DNA of 64,000 nucleotides. Source: Unio delphinus. Its lineage: Eukaryota; Mollusca; Bivalvia; Unionida; Unionidae. The stretch is from contig JAQISU010000058.1 of NCBI GenBank assembly GCA_029339505.1, forward strand, positions 2,606,001 to 2,670,000. Direction: 5' to 3'. Positions 28,901-42,900 of this stretch are shown here, one piece after another. The notes beneath the pieces are model-generated. The model saw nothing but the letters and a program-made list of their open reading frames with translations. It did not search any database and was not told the DNA's origin. The first letter of the stretch is position 1; each line of letters opens with the position of its first letter. The translations under genes were made by a program, and so were the position numbers.

Positions 28901-30561
28901 CTATCAAATATTTACTAAGAAGCAAAGTAAAATATACAGTGTATATACTACCTGCATATTCTTATTTTTAACAAATTATAACTCTGGCATAACAAGAACT
29001 GCAATAATTAATTAATCTGTCAGGATACATTGCCTTACCATGAAGGGGATAGAGAAGGAAACAAACATTATTGAGAGAAAGATGATCTACAAGGACATAA
29101 ATAAAAAAGAAGCATAAAACTGAAATCATAAATTAAGTGAATTACCATTCAAGGTATGAAAACATCTATAATGCGAGTCACGATATTCATTTCATTACAA
29201 TATTGTCACAAATTGGCTTTAAACTTTTAGCTTCGTTATCGACAAGATATCAGCACAAAGAAAGGATGTAATTAAGATCAAGAAAAACGTGCATTCATAA
29301 CTTTTGTTACATAATTTTTTGTCCTTCAGTTTGGTTTAAAGAAAGTAATACTACTATTGCAACATCAAATTTGTCTTTCTTGACAAGATTTAAAAGTTTT
29401 CTTCAAAACAAAAGCTTCAATGTACATTGATAGCTTACAATTGTAATCCTGATCTTTTGGAACAATAAATATTGCTTAAGCATGCTTTCTATATTTGTAT
29501 TGATGACTTTTATTCTGGATATTAATATACTTGAAACATGGGCAATGAAAAGTTTGAACTTACTCATCACGTTTATGACATGGAAACGGAAACTGTTTTA
29601 ACGTTAGGCCTGGGCTGGTAACATCTTGTCCGGTATGAAGGCTGATGATTGCCCTTTCGATCATGTCTTGAAGTTGTACAAACCCACGAAGGTAACGTAG
29701 ATCTTCTTCAAAATTATCCTCTGGAATAGGCCTCCAAAACCTAGATATAGAGTACATTGAATTATGAAATTTCTATGACTGATAAAAGAACAATTATTCA
29801 CAAATAAAGAAAGACACATCTTTCTTGTAAATATTTATTTTTCATTGTAAATTTGAGTAGCCATGAAAGTATCATTTATAATATGAAATCCATAAATATT
29901 CATGAATATATTTGTTTGATCTATTTTCAAATTTGAATGAGACAAATGATCTATAGATTATTATGTACATATAAATGAAAACCCATTAAATATTATGAGA
30001 TTAAGCATAGAGTTCATAGCAATGGATTTTATAAAAATTTCAACTGTAAATCCAATACATGTAAAAACATGCAAATAATACATCTTTGTTTCTAAATTCA
30101 CTTTATTACAGATCTTACCATTCTTGTAATCTTTCTGTTTGTGGTACATTATCAATGTCCATACGAAGTTTATATTGTATATGTTTTGGTATATCAGTTG
30201 TAAGCTGTCGCTTTCTCCGTCCAGTTGGCATATCTTCAACATTTATAAATACCAATCCTGTGAAAAGTATACAATTTTACTTGTGTACAATTTGGAGTTT
30301 GACTAAAAATCACATCAATAAATTTGAACTCTCTTTGAATGATTTGAATTGTAGATACTAAATTTCACAATAGTGCTGATCTCACATGAAATTTGTATGA
30401 CATCAAATGCATGTCCATGTTTAGTACATGTAGTAAGTATACAAAATTTATCATGCACAATTTATCATTATTTTCCAGTCTATCTTAAAGGATATTTTTA
30501 ATCAATTACTCAATCATCCATTAAGTAAATCAGTTTTCATTATCCATTGCCCAAGACATAG

Positions 30562-30611
<50 letters not shown>

Positions 30612-32494
30612 TTATCATGAAGTTTTCTTGCTTTAAACAAATATTAGAGTAACTAGTTGTGTTAAATGGAAAATGTTTTCATACCGAAATAAAATTGATT
30701 GTTCCTGAGTCAAACTAAGCTTTATCAGGTTGAACAGTACCATTTTTACCTGTAATATTTATCTTGGTATTTCAAAGAAGACATGTGAGTTAACATGTAG
30801 TTTCAAAATGTATTACATACCAGACAAAAATTCATTTCTGTTTTTGAATTTCACTCCTTCATCATCCAGTAGATCTTCACTTGGAACAGGGACAAACCTG
30901 TCCATTTCCAAGCATGAAGTGTAGTTCTCTAAAAGTCTAGCAGCATTATATAAACTTTTGATTAGCAAAGGATCTGTATTGTGAAAGGCATTCAATGAAT
31001 TTTGTAACTCTTTGGTTGGCAACCCAGCAATTTTCACCAAAAAGGATTGAATAAAACGATCACTCAATATTGTCTGCAAGAACAACATGAAGAAAAACAG
31101 TTATTGAACAGTTGGTACAAATCCATATGAAATTGTAGAAGAGTGAGGTAAGAGTCGAGAAAAAGACATGAAAGAAAGCAAATGATAGATCTATTCCTTG
31201 TTACAAATTGGTAAAATTTTTTATAAAAGTGTTAGCTATTGGCATGAGGTAGCAATTCACGTTTTGTATGAGTCTTTAATCATCAAAGTTATGCATTATA
31301 GCCTAATAAAACTTAATTCTAGGTTTCTATTCTATATATAGTACAAATTATTTATATGTACTCAAGATAACAATAGTTATCCCACGAGGTGGCCAGTCTT
31401 GACAAGTGTCTCCATTCATAAACCTGATCATACAAGAAGCAATATTTTATAAAGAAATAAGAAACTAATTTATCTAACCTGTAACTGATCTTGAGTTTCC
31501 TTTGATCCATATAAATTTTGAAGACTTTCACTACCAGCTGCCCATTTTTTAGCAATCTTGTACACACTCTCTAGCATCTCAAATGTGTCATTGATCTACA
31601 AAGTATACATTTTAGAAGCAGAGATTATATTCACCGTTATTCAACGAAAAAAAATAAAATAGAGTAAACATTAATGTAGACACTTATATCAGTATTTTAT
31701 AATTGTTATTTTAAGTTGAAAGGATTTCATTCATTGCATAAGATTTTCATATTTAAGGCACATATTTAGGATAGAATACAAATGAAATTATCTCATCAAA
31801 ATAAAACTGAATGTATGTTAAAGCAAAAGAAAAACCCAGCAAAACAATGGAGCCAAATGGAATATATTTATCAAACCTTTTGCATTATTTTCCTGGTGAT
31901 GGGTGTGTCAGGGGTGTACAGTATTTTTCCTCTCATTACTGGCTTTAAGTACCCCCATATAATTGGACCTCCTTCTGTTTTCATTATATCTTTGAAGAGA
32001 TTTCTGCAAAACTCTCCTACAAGTAAGAGTATGAAATCATTAATGTAATTTATTAATTATTCCTTAATTAGAATATTCTATACTGAATTTCCAAAAAATA
32101 AAGCTTTGAAAAGCAGTTTTTGAAACTTACATCAGAATATATCTAGGAAAATTTAACAAATGATTTTTCAAATTATAACAAATTAGACCTGATGCTGCAG
32201 GTACTTTAAATTTTACGGGTTTTATACTCTTTTCATGTTGAAATCGACACTCAATGTGCAGAAACTGTAAAATGGTTATTGACAAAATACATTTCCAGTG
32301 CCTTCAGCAGTCATTAACCTAATATTTACTTGCACAAGTCATTAATTAATATTTATTCCTGAAAATATGAAAATCTTTTCCATGGAGTTTCCAGTATTTT
32401 ATTCGCATCTAACAAGTAAATGGAAACCACTGCAGAAAGATGAAGTATTGCAAGTATTTGGGTATTGCACATTCCTTTTGATTTGGTGTACATT

Positions 32495-32548
<54 letters not shown>

Positions 32549-35500
32549 TATATATGGACCAGGAAATGAAATGTTTTGCAGAAATACAGGCATTGGCACA
32601 TGATCAAGACAAGAGGAGGGACCTGGTCAGATGTTCGGCAGCACATTACCTCGACAACCACATAATGTCAAGAGACTGATGATGATGACTGATGATGATG
32701 ACTGATGATGATGACTGATGATGAGTGTGCAAAATTATGAGTAAAATGTTTTCTTTTTACCTGGTAGACTCATCATTTCATCCACCTGACTGTCTGTCAT
32801 GGTATAGGCATCATTGCCGATAGCCGCATTCAAGTTAAAAGAATCGTCTACTACTATATCTCCACTCCCACACAATAACGATGATACTGATAATGCTGCA
32901 TCTTTTATAGACAAACCTGTTAAAAATAAATATTTATAACCAATTTACATTAAATAATTTTTAGTTTAATGTGTGCTTAAAGTTAGATGTATATTAGACA
33001 GCAATGTATTTATTATACGAAGAAGATATGTGCTGCAAACTACTTTTCTTGAATCAGTGGATTATCCTGCATTATATCTCCCACTTTTCTTGAATCAGTG
33101 GATTATCCTGCATTATATCTCACACTTTTCTTGAATCAGTGGATTATCCTGCATTATATCTCCCACTTTTCTTGAATCAGTGGATTATCCTGCATTATAT
33201 CTCACACTTTTCTTGAATCAGTGGATTATCCTGCATTATATCTCACACTTTTCTTGAATCAGTGGATTATCCTGCATTATATCTCACACTTTTCTTGAAT
33301 CAGTGGATTATCCTGCATTATATCTCACACTTTTCTTGTATCAGTGGATTATCCTGCATTATATCTCACACTTTTCTTGAATCAGTGGATTATCCTGCAT
33401 TATATCTCACACTTTTCTTGTATCAGTGGATTATCCTGCATTATATCTCACACTTTTCTTGTATCTGTTCAAGTTTATATCCTTATTTGTGCTGTCTAAT
33501 TATCATAACTAGTTATTTTGATGTCAGCACAGCTCTATCAAATAAATATTAAAAATGTCAGGAACTCTTCTGATCTGTTACTTTTATTTCATTATATACT
33601 ATTATTTCATAAATCAAAACTATTGATACATTTTATGATATTTTGTCGGATACTAACCCGTTTGTGCATCAGCTAAGGCAGCTATGAAATCAGCTTTAAC
33701 AGAAGTTTGATTGTCAAGAATGTTCAACATGATTGTGAAGTCATCTTGGGCTGCTGTGATTTTTCCAATTGCTTCCTTAGACTCATTCAGTGTGACCCCA
33801 GCATTCAAGAGAAATGATGTGAAACCTTTGCTTATCATCTGAAATGATATTATAAAAAAATTAGTTGTCAATTTTATTTTTGTGTATTTACAATCAGTGT
33901 TATGAATGTAATATAGTTTACCCAGAGACACACACAGCTTGAAGGAATGACAAAGAATGAACAATACAAAAGACCATCTAGTTCAGTCTATTTGTGAACA
34001 TCAGGTCATAACTTCAAACTGTGAAGATTTATTGTTTGCTCTGAAAGTTCTTACTACTCCTTTATTTGAAATGTTAGAGAATGTTTTAAAACATCATTTG
34101 TAACAGAATGTTAACCACAATGATAACTCTGTGTTTTTGTTTGGCTTACAATGTAATCTACATTGTAAAATATTTGTCCTTTCTGAATCCTGCCTGTGGG
34201 GTGGGGTGGAATTATACATGTGGTATCTCTGGTTGAGTTAAACGTGATAGAAATGTGGTTATTGGTTTTGTTGATATTATATAATGTGGATTTTGTATTG
34301 TACAATAATGTGAATTCATTGAGAGATATTTCAATATAAGTACAATTATATGTACATGTTAAATTACTAGGAATTCAAATTGTTTCTTCACAAACTGATA
34401 AAGACTCTATATTGACCATGTATTAACCCTTTACCTCATAGATTGTATGGTTTTGAGCTCCTTGATATGCATGCAACAAAGCTGACCAAAGCAGTGCATT
34501 ATAAAAAAAAACACCTTTTACCTATTCGACTCGTACACATAGGTCTGCCCATTAACTGTTATGCAGTGTAATGCATGTTGTTTAACAGCAATTTTAACAA
34601 TTTTACATTTTTGGTACACATATATTATGTATGGAAAGATTTAAGAGTAAAATCTGATAATTATAGCTGTGACCAACTGTAGCTGCCATTTCTCATACTC
34701 ACAATTTACAAGTTCTTTGTCTATGTCTACATCACAAAGTTATCTGAATTTGATAATTTTTACAAACTTAATTGCTGCCCCCATCAATGTCACCTAAGTT
34801 TTTAAAGCTTTCAAACAAACTCAAGTAAGTACTGAATGAAATCTGTGACCTCCATTTAGAAGAGTGGAGAATACAACCCAGTTGCTATTAAATAGCAGAT
34901 TTCATCCCTAGCAAAAACAGTGACAATGTACTCTGATATAATGGTCATTTACACAAATGAATCTAGTATCTAACAGTGACAATGTGCTCTGATATAATGG
35001 TCATTTACACAAATGAATCTAGTATCTAACAGTGACAATGTGCTCTGATATAATGGTCATTTACACAAATGAATCTAGTATCTAACAGTGACAATGTGCT
35101 CTGATATAATGGTCATTTACACAAATGAATCTAGTATCTAACAGTGACAATGTGCTCTGATATAATGGTCATTTACACAAATGAATCTAGTATCTAACAG
35201 TGACAATGTGCTCTGATATAATGGTCATTTACACAAATGAATCTAGTATCTAACAGTGACAATGTGCTCTGATATAATGGTCATTTACACAAATGAATCT
35301 AGTATCTAACAGTGACAATGTGCTCTGATATAATGGTCATTTACACAAATGAATCTAGTATCTAACAGTGACAATGTGCTCTGATACAATGGTCATTTAC
35401 ACAAATGAATCTAGTATCTAACAGTGACAATGTGCTCTGATACAATGGTCATTTACACAAATGAATCTAGTATCTAACAAGATTTTTCCCTGAAGGTGGT

Positions 35501-35693
35501 GCTGTGAAAATGTGCTCAAAATGGCTGATGTTTACAACAGGCGTCAAAAGGCGCTTTCGTGAGAATGGTGTAGAGGTGTCAATAGGTGCTTGTATGCAGA
35601 TTGAGTAGAGGGCTAGCAATCATATCATTCCTATTCAAATAATGTGCCCCACTAGGCTGTCAAAAATCTTTTAGATAGTGTGAGAGGGCTAAT

Positions 35694-35760
<67 letters not shown>

Positions 35761-35860
35761 GATTTAAACTTAGAGACTTAATAATGTTTCCTACCTTCAT
35801 TTCATATATGTTCATTTTAATGTTATAGGTGTTTTATAATTTGATAATCTTTTAAAGTTC

Positions 35861-35931
<71 letters not shown>

Positions 35932-38900
35932 ATATGAACATCAAATTGCAGAACATTTAGTTTTCCAGTAAAAACCTGGTATTTATCTACCAGTGGGCAT
36001 GATTGTACATCAGATGTGACAAAGAAGAGAAATAAGAAATAATCATTGTTGTAAAGGTTTTAACCTATCAAGAAATAAGATATTATCATTGTTGTAAAGG
36101 TTTTAACCTATCAAGAAATAAGATATAATCATTGTTGTAAAGGTTTTAACCTATCAAGAAATAAGATATAATCATTGTTGTAAAGGTTTTAACTTATACA
36201 TACCTCTTCTATAAGATCCCCCATATCCAGCCGAACAATGATAGCCTCTGTCAAATTTACTATGGTTTCTCTATCCAAACTACAGAAAGCTTCACTTATA
36301 CTGTGAACATTAACCCTTGAGCTGTTAAGAATAATCAGTTTCTCCAGTTCAGTTGAATTGCAGACTTCCTTGAACACATCAGTACGAGATGAATTTAATA
36401 ACTACAAGAGAAATTTTATAATATTTGATGCTAGCATGGTTTCTTCATGTTGAAATTTATCTAGAAACTCACAGCTGATAATAAAATGTTTGCTTTACCA
36501 TTGCTGTGTATTTTGGTAAATTGAAAATAAATACAAGAACAGACAGAACTATTTTTAAAATATATAAAAGATGTTTTATTCAAAATGTGGCTTCCTTATT
36601 GCTTACAAACATTAACTTGATATTGTTAAAGTAAAATGAATCAGAAATATTCAAATTGATTCTGATTTGTTATGACCCATTTACTTAATGTTTGGGAAAT
36701 CACTCACCATCTCAAAACTCAAGGCACCATCTAACACAGCATCTACTACTGTTTCATTCAGGCCCAGGTCTTTCATCAAGAATGCCTTGAATTCATCTTG
36801 GTCTTTAATCAGGTCAGCTATTTTAACTGAAATATTGCATCACATTTATTATTGAATATTACAATTAATTTAACTTTAGTATTAAAGAAACGACACTTAA
36901 AATACAGACAGGATATAGCAATATCTTTATTTACAAAGAATCTAATCAACTCTTGTGTCTACAGGTACACATTTCTAGCTTGATGATGCAGTCCTTATGC
37001 CAACAAGTACATATTCCTGACTTGATGATACAACCCTTGGATCTACATGTATACAGGGTGTAATGTGATACAAAGAAAGCATTTGAGATTAGAATATAAG
37101 TAGAAGTAACAAAATGTTAGACTACACACTGTTGCTGATTATCAGTGATTGGATGGACTTGAGTCCCAGGAGTCCTTTCATCAGCATCTGGACATCAGCA
37201 AATATGTGCATTGTGGCATTTTTATCTGGACTAAGTGTTTCAAAATTTTGTAGTAATGTGTTGAAGCTGAAAAGAAACAAAAAATTTGAAATGTATTTAA
37301 AATAATTAGAGAAACATGGATTATTAAGGTAAAAAACATAGTAAAGATGGATTACTTCATTTTGACAAAACAATAAAATGTGTGTATGACATATTCATAA
37401 TAAAATTCCCTGGGAGAAACTCTCATTGAGATTTGCTTTGTGCATAATATTGTAAACATTGTTGTTCATGCTAAGTTGATTTATGAACAATATTTATGTG
37501 AGTAATGTAGATTATATAGAACAAAATGGCAATTTTAACAGGCGAGACATTACTAAATTTGAAACATTAAATTTAATAAACAAGTCATATAAAAAAGTGC
37601 ATTAACAGTCATATCTTTTTGTACATTTGCAATCATCTTTGCATCTTAAATATATGCTTTAACTTACCTGTCAATCAGATCATCAGGTCCACTATCCACT
37701 AAAAGCCTCTGAATGGTAGAAAGTAGTGTTCGACTATTTCCAATATTACTAAAATCAATTGACTTGATTTGGTTTAGAAGTCCAACAAGGTCTGACAATC
37801 CTTGGATATCTTTTATGAAGGTAGAGAAGTCATTTATGACATTATACCACCAATTGGACTGAAGACCTTGCAGCTGTAGAAATAATTGAAATATATATTG
37901 TACATTTCCATATCTATCATCATGACTTCTGTGCTACAATTCATCCTATGTACTTTATAATGTTGATAATAATTACATGAATCATATATCCATGAATCAT
38001 ATATCCATGAATCATATATCCATGAATCATTAATCCATAAATCATTAATCCATGAATCATTAATCAGTGAATCATATATCCATGAATCATATATCCATGA
38101 TTCATTAATCCATAAATCATTAATCCATGAATCATATATACATGAATCATACATCCATGAATCATATATCCATGAATCATATATCCATTAGTCATATATC
38201 CATGATTGATTAATCTATGAATCATATATCAATGAATCATATATCCATGAATCATTAATCCATGAATCATTAATCCATGAAACATATATACATGAATCAT
38301 CCTTGAATCATATATCCATGAGTCATTAATCCATGAATCATATATCCATGATTTTTTAATCCAAGAATCATATATCCATGAATCATACATTCATGAGTTA
38401 TATATCCTTGAATCATATATCCATGAGTCATTAATCCATGAATCATATATCCATGAATCATATATCCATGATTTTTTAATCCAAGAATCATATAGCCATG
38501 ATTCATTAACCATGAATCATATATGCATAAGTCATATATCCAATGAATCATATCCATGAATCATATATCCATGAATCAAGAAACGCAGATGAAGATCATT
38601 GATAAAAAAGGTGTGAATGCATCTCCCTCATTATAACTCACATTGTTAAAGGGCTATCCTGATTATAATGTGGTACCACTATTGGCCTATTACAAAATGA
38701 ATAACATAGTTTAAAATTAATAGATGGAGAGATAACACATGAAAATTATTGTTATATCATTATTTCCTTTTTAAAAAAATAATATTAAAAAACAATTTAA
38801 ACATTCCCAGTGCTCTGGCGCTCTATATAACACTGTTATCAATTCATAACATTTTGATGCATGTTAATACTCTTGCCATTATGTAGTGATCACAAAGTGC

Positions 38901-39860
38901 AATCAGTAATTATGGACAACAACTACTGTGTTATAATGAGGGAGAGGTTACTGATATTTTGGAAAGAAGTAGACAGCAAAGGTGAAAATCTTACAATCTA
39001 AACTAAAAGCCAAGTAGTTGCAGGTTTGAAAATATTACTCATCACCAGCTCTGATGCTACTAATGAATAAAAAAATTGTTAAGACCATACTAGGGACTTC
39101 TATCACAAATGGAACACACAGCCTCTGTAATTTAAAACTTCTACATCACTCCAAATATATTTATAGTATAGGTTAAAATATGGTATTATATCAAAGGTAA
39201 CACCACTACAATGCCATTTAGAGATCCTTTAGATTTTTTATTCTAACAACCTACCAACATGTAAAACTAGTCAAGCAAGTTACCTACCATTTGAGCTAGT
39301 CCAGCAAGTTACCTACCATTTGAGCTAGTCTAGCAAGTTCAGCTAATTTTGCTGCAATCTGGCTGGTTATCTTAATATCTAGTCCACATAACTGTAAGGA
39401 TAGTTCATTGTAACTAATATTGATGAAATCAGGAAGTTTCACAACTTTCTTCAAAGTTTCTGGGTCGCACATTACTGCTGCTATTGAATCAGCGGTGAAA
39501 TTTTCTTGCAAAGGTTTCTAGAAAATGTAAAGAAAAGAAGTTATTCATGGAGCCCTTGAACAAAACTAATGTATAAAGAATATTTATGTTTTTAACAGAG
39601 ATATAAGGAAATATTTTCAAAAGCAAAGTAAGAAATGAAGTGCTTTCACTTCAGAAATAAAATATGAATCAATATCTAATGAAAGAAATATATATTTTCA
39701 TTTTGTTATATGATTTGCATGCCAAAACCTTGGATATGCATGGATATTTTGTCCATTCTATGCATTTCAAACCTGTATTTATATATTTAGGTTTGTTTGA
39801 AGATTGTTTCTCTTTTCCTCCTCCTTCTCTTCTTCTTCTTCTTCTTCTTCTTCTTCTTCT

Positions 39861-39905
<45 letters not shown>

Positions 39906-42900
39906 GTTGAGATGATATCAAATTGTGTCAAGTTGTTCTAGTATTCATTTATTTATCGAGAAAGGTGACCAGCATCTGTTACAGACCTTTACTGCAAACA
40001 TGCCATGGCAACAAATTAAAATTTTAATGCAGAAATGAACAAAATACATGCAATCCAGGCTAGTAAATACTTCACAATCATCCAAGCTTTGTTCACTTTA
40101 TCAACGCTTGGGAAAATGTGTTAGTGAAAATAAAAATATTTACACACATAAATTAATTTGTAAATATAAATAAATTAAATAAATTTGATGCATTATTTGT
40201 TAAAGCTAAATTTATGAAAGTTTGATTTTCTAAAATTATTAAAAGATCCAGACTTCTTTTTACTGATATTATATGTGTCTATTAATGGCACAGACACATA
40301 AAGGGGACCAAAATCTTGCAAATCAAAAGATTAAAAAAGCTAATACAAGAAAATCAAAGTTGATTTTCATAGATAGTAGATACTTCACTTGTTATATGAA
40401 TTTAAAAACAGTTTGTGACAGAATGTTGCCTAGTACTTATGCGATCCAGACCATGGCCCACAGGTTATAACATTTAAGACATAAAATAAATTATATCCTG
40501 TTACGCATTAGATCCACTTAGTCCATAAAGAGATACCCCAAGCCTTAAAATGATACCGTTCTAGCACATGGGTAAGCAATGGGAATCTATGTATAAATAA
40601 TGATAAATATCCATCCATTACTACTGAGGAGATAAAATTACAAGTGCAGGGGTTAAATGAGGTATCAGATGTTACCCTTTCAAAGCATGGGAATAGAAAA
40701 ATCAAAGTCTGTACTGTAGATAAAGTATTTGCAAAGCTTACACAGTTATGGAATTTGCACTGAAAAAATGACAATTTTTATTATGTAAAATATTAAAAGG
40801 AAATAATTTTCAAAATTTTAACAAACAGATTAATGCAAAAAACAATATAATTTTCAAAATTTTAACAAACAAATTAATGCATAAAACAATATCATTTTCA
40901 AAATTTTACCAAACAAATTAATGCATAAAACAATGTGTGAAAATGAACTATTAAGGTTTGAATGCAATGTTCCATTCATTGATTAATCATGTCAAAACAC
41001 TTGCATACCAGATCAAAAACAAACAACACATTCAGTGCATTTGTGGCCAAATGAAGTGTTTGTTGAAGGAAATCATCAATGGATCTCATGTTCTTCTTTA
41101 TACTTTCTCTTATTTCCTCAGTGACTGAAACATAATATGTACAAGAAAGATGTTGATCTCATAATGTCCATGAGCTTTCATGATTAAAAAATTAAATGCC
41201 TCTAATACTGGTATATTTATAAAAAGGGCAAAAAGTTCCTGTGGGTATATATGTAAATATTCTAAACATCCAAAGATATTCATAGAACGTTGAGAGAGAA
41301 GTTAAATCCCAAATAATTGAAAAGTTGTATATCTCTATTTGGTACATTTTGCCCAAGGAGGCTTGGCCTCATTGTCCAAAACATGAATGAAAACGGTTTT
41401 TTAGATCAGGTAATGATCTTACATTTCCTTTATATATAGAAGCAAAATCTAATAATAAATATGTATATTCTTTGCCAGTTAAACAATAACTTTTGTGCAA
41501 ATTCAGTGTTTTCAATAAGTGTTGTCGATCAAAACTGTCAATATTCATTGCTGTACAGAAATTTGTCTGTTGAATTTTTATTCTCAGAATTAGTTTAGAC
41601 ACAAAGTGCAAATGAATCAACATCAACCAATAAAAAAGTATTCTATATCTTACATGACATGTTATATAACTGTCAGTCCAAAATTAGTAATAATGTACAA
41701 CTGAACCTTATTGTTCAAGGAAAAAGGTAGAATTTAGTTTAAAGAGGCTCAAAGTAGAAGAATAATTAAATTCACCTTATATATGAAAAGAAATGGTCAC
41801 ACAATTTTGTTGGTACATTAGTAAGTCATTCTGAGAAACACCAGAGTCACTGAATGATACCTGGTGAATATTTATTTAGTCTAAGGAATGATAAAGTGAA
41901 AATGGTCAAGTAACAGTAATTTACCTACCTTTCTGTTGCTGCAGGAAAGCTCCAATAACATATTCCATTACTGACACAAGCTGATCATTACCATCAATAA
42001 GTTTGCTGATCTCGACAAAATTAGGATCTTTTAGGATCTGTAATAACTCACCACCAGCACTAAATAGCCTGTGATATAAATTCTCATAAAAATAATTGAT
42101 AAAATGGTGTGAGAGACACATTTTAGAAAGGCAGAATATGACACATACATTATTTAATTAAACATATTATATCATGATATTTCCAAGCAATTTAATTAAA
42201 CATATTATATCATGATATTTCAAGTTATTTAATTAAACATATTATATCATGATATTTCAAGTTATTTAATTAAACATATTATATCACGATATTTCAAGTT
42301 ATTTAATTAAACATATTATATCATGATATTTCAAGTTATTTAATTAAACATATTATATCATGATATTTCAAGTTATTTAATTAAACATATTATATCATGA
42401 TATTTCAAGTTATTTAATTAAACATATTATATCATGATATTTCAAGTTATTTAATTAAACATATTATATCATGATATTTCAAGTTATTTAATTAAACATA
42501 TTATATCACGATATTTCAAGTTATTTAATTAAACATATTATATCACGATATTTCAAGTTATTTAATTAAACATATTATATCATGATATTTCCAAGTTATT
42601 TAATTAAACATATTATATCATGATATTTCAAGTTATTTAATTAAACATATTATATCATGATATTTCAAGTTATTTAATTAAACATATTATATCATGATAT
42701 TTCAAGTTATTTAATTAAACATATTATATCATGATATTTCCAAGTTTAGGCATGGCATAGCATGCTAATTTCATATTCATTGGTCTGATTAAGTCTTAGT
42801 CCAAAAATACATCTGGAATTCTTGAGTGAACTACTTTTAAAAAATGTGTGAAATTCTGAAAGCATTTTGATACACCTATTCACACCAGTTAAAAACTATT

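Noticed and set aside
34917..35480. Regular direct repeats considered as a CRISPR array (also at 33040, 42131, 43172 and 50385)
   Set aside because: The units are contiguous tandem copies with no unique spacers, in an intron-containing animal gene with no cas genes.
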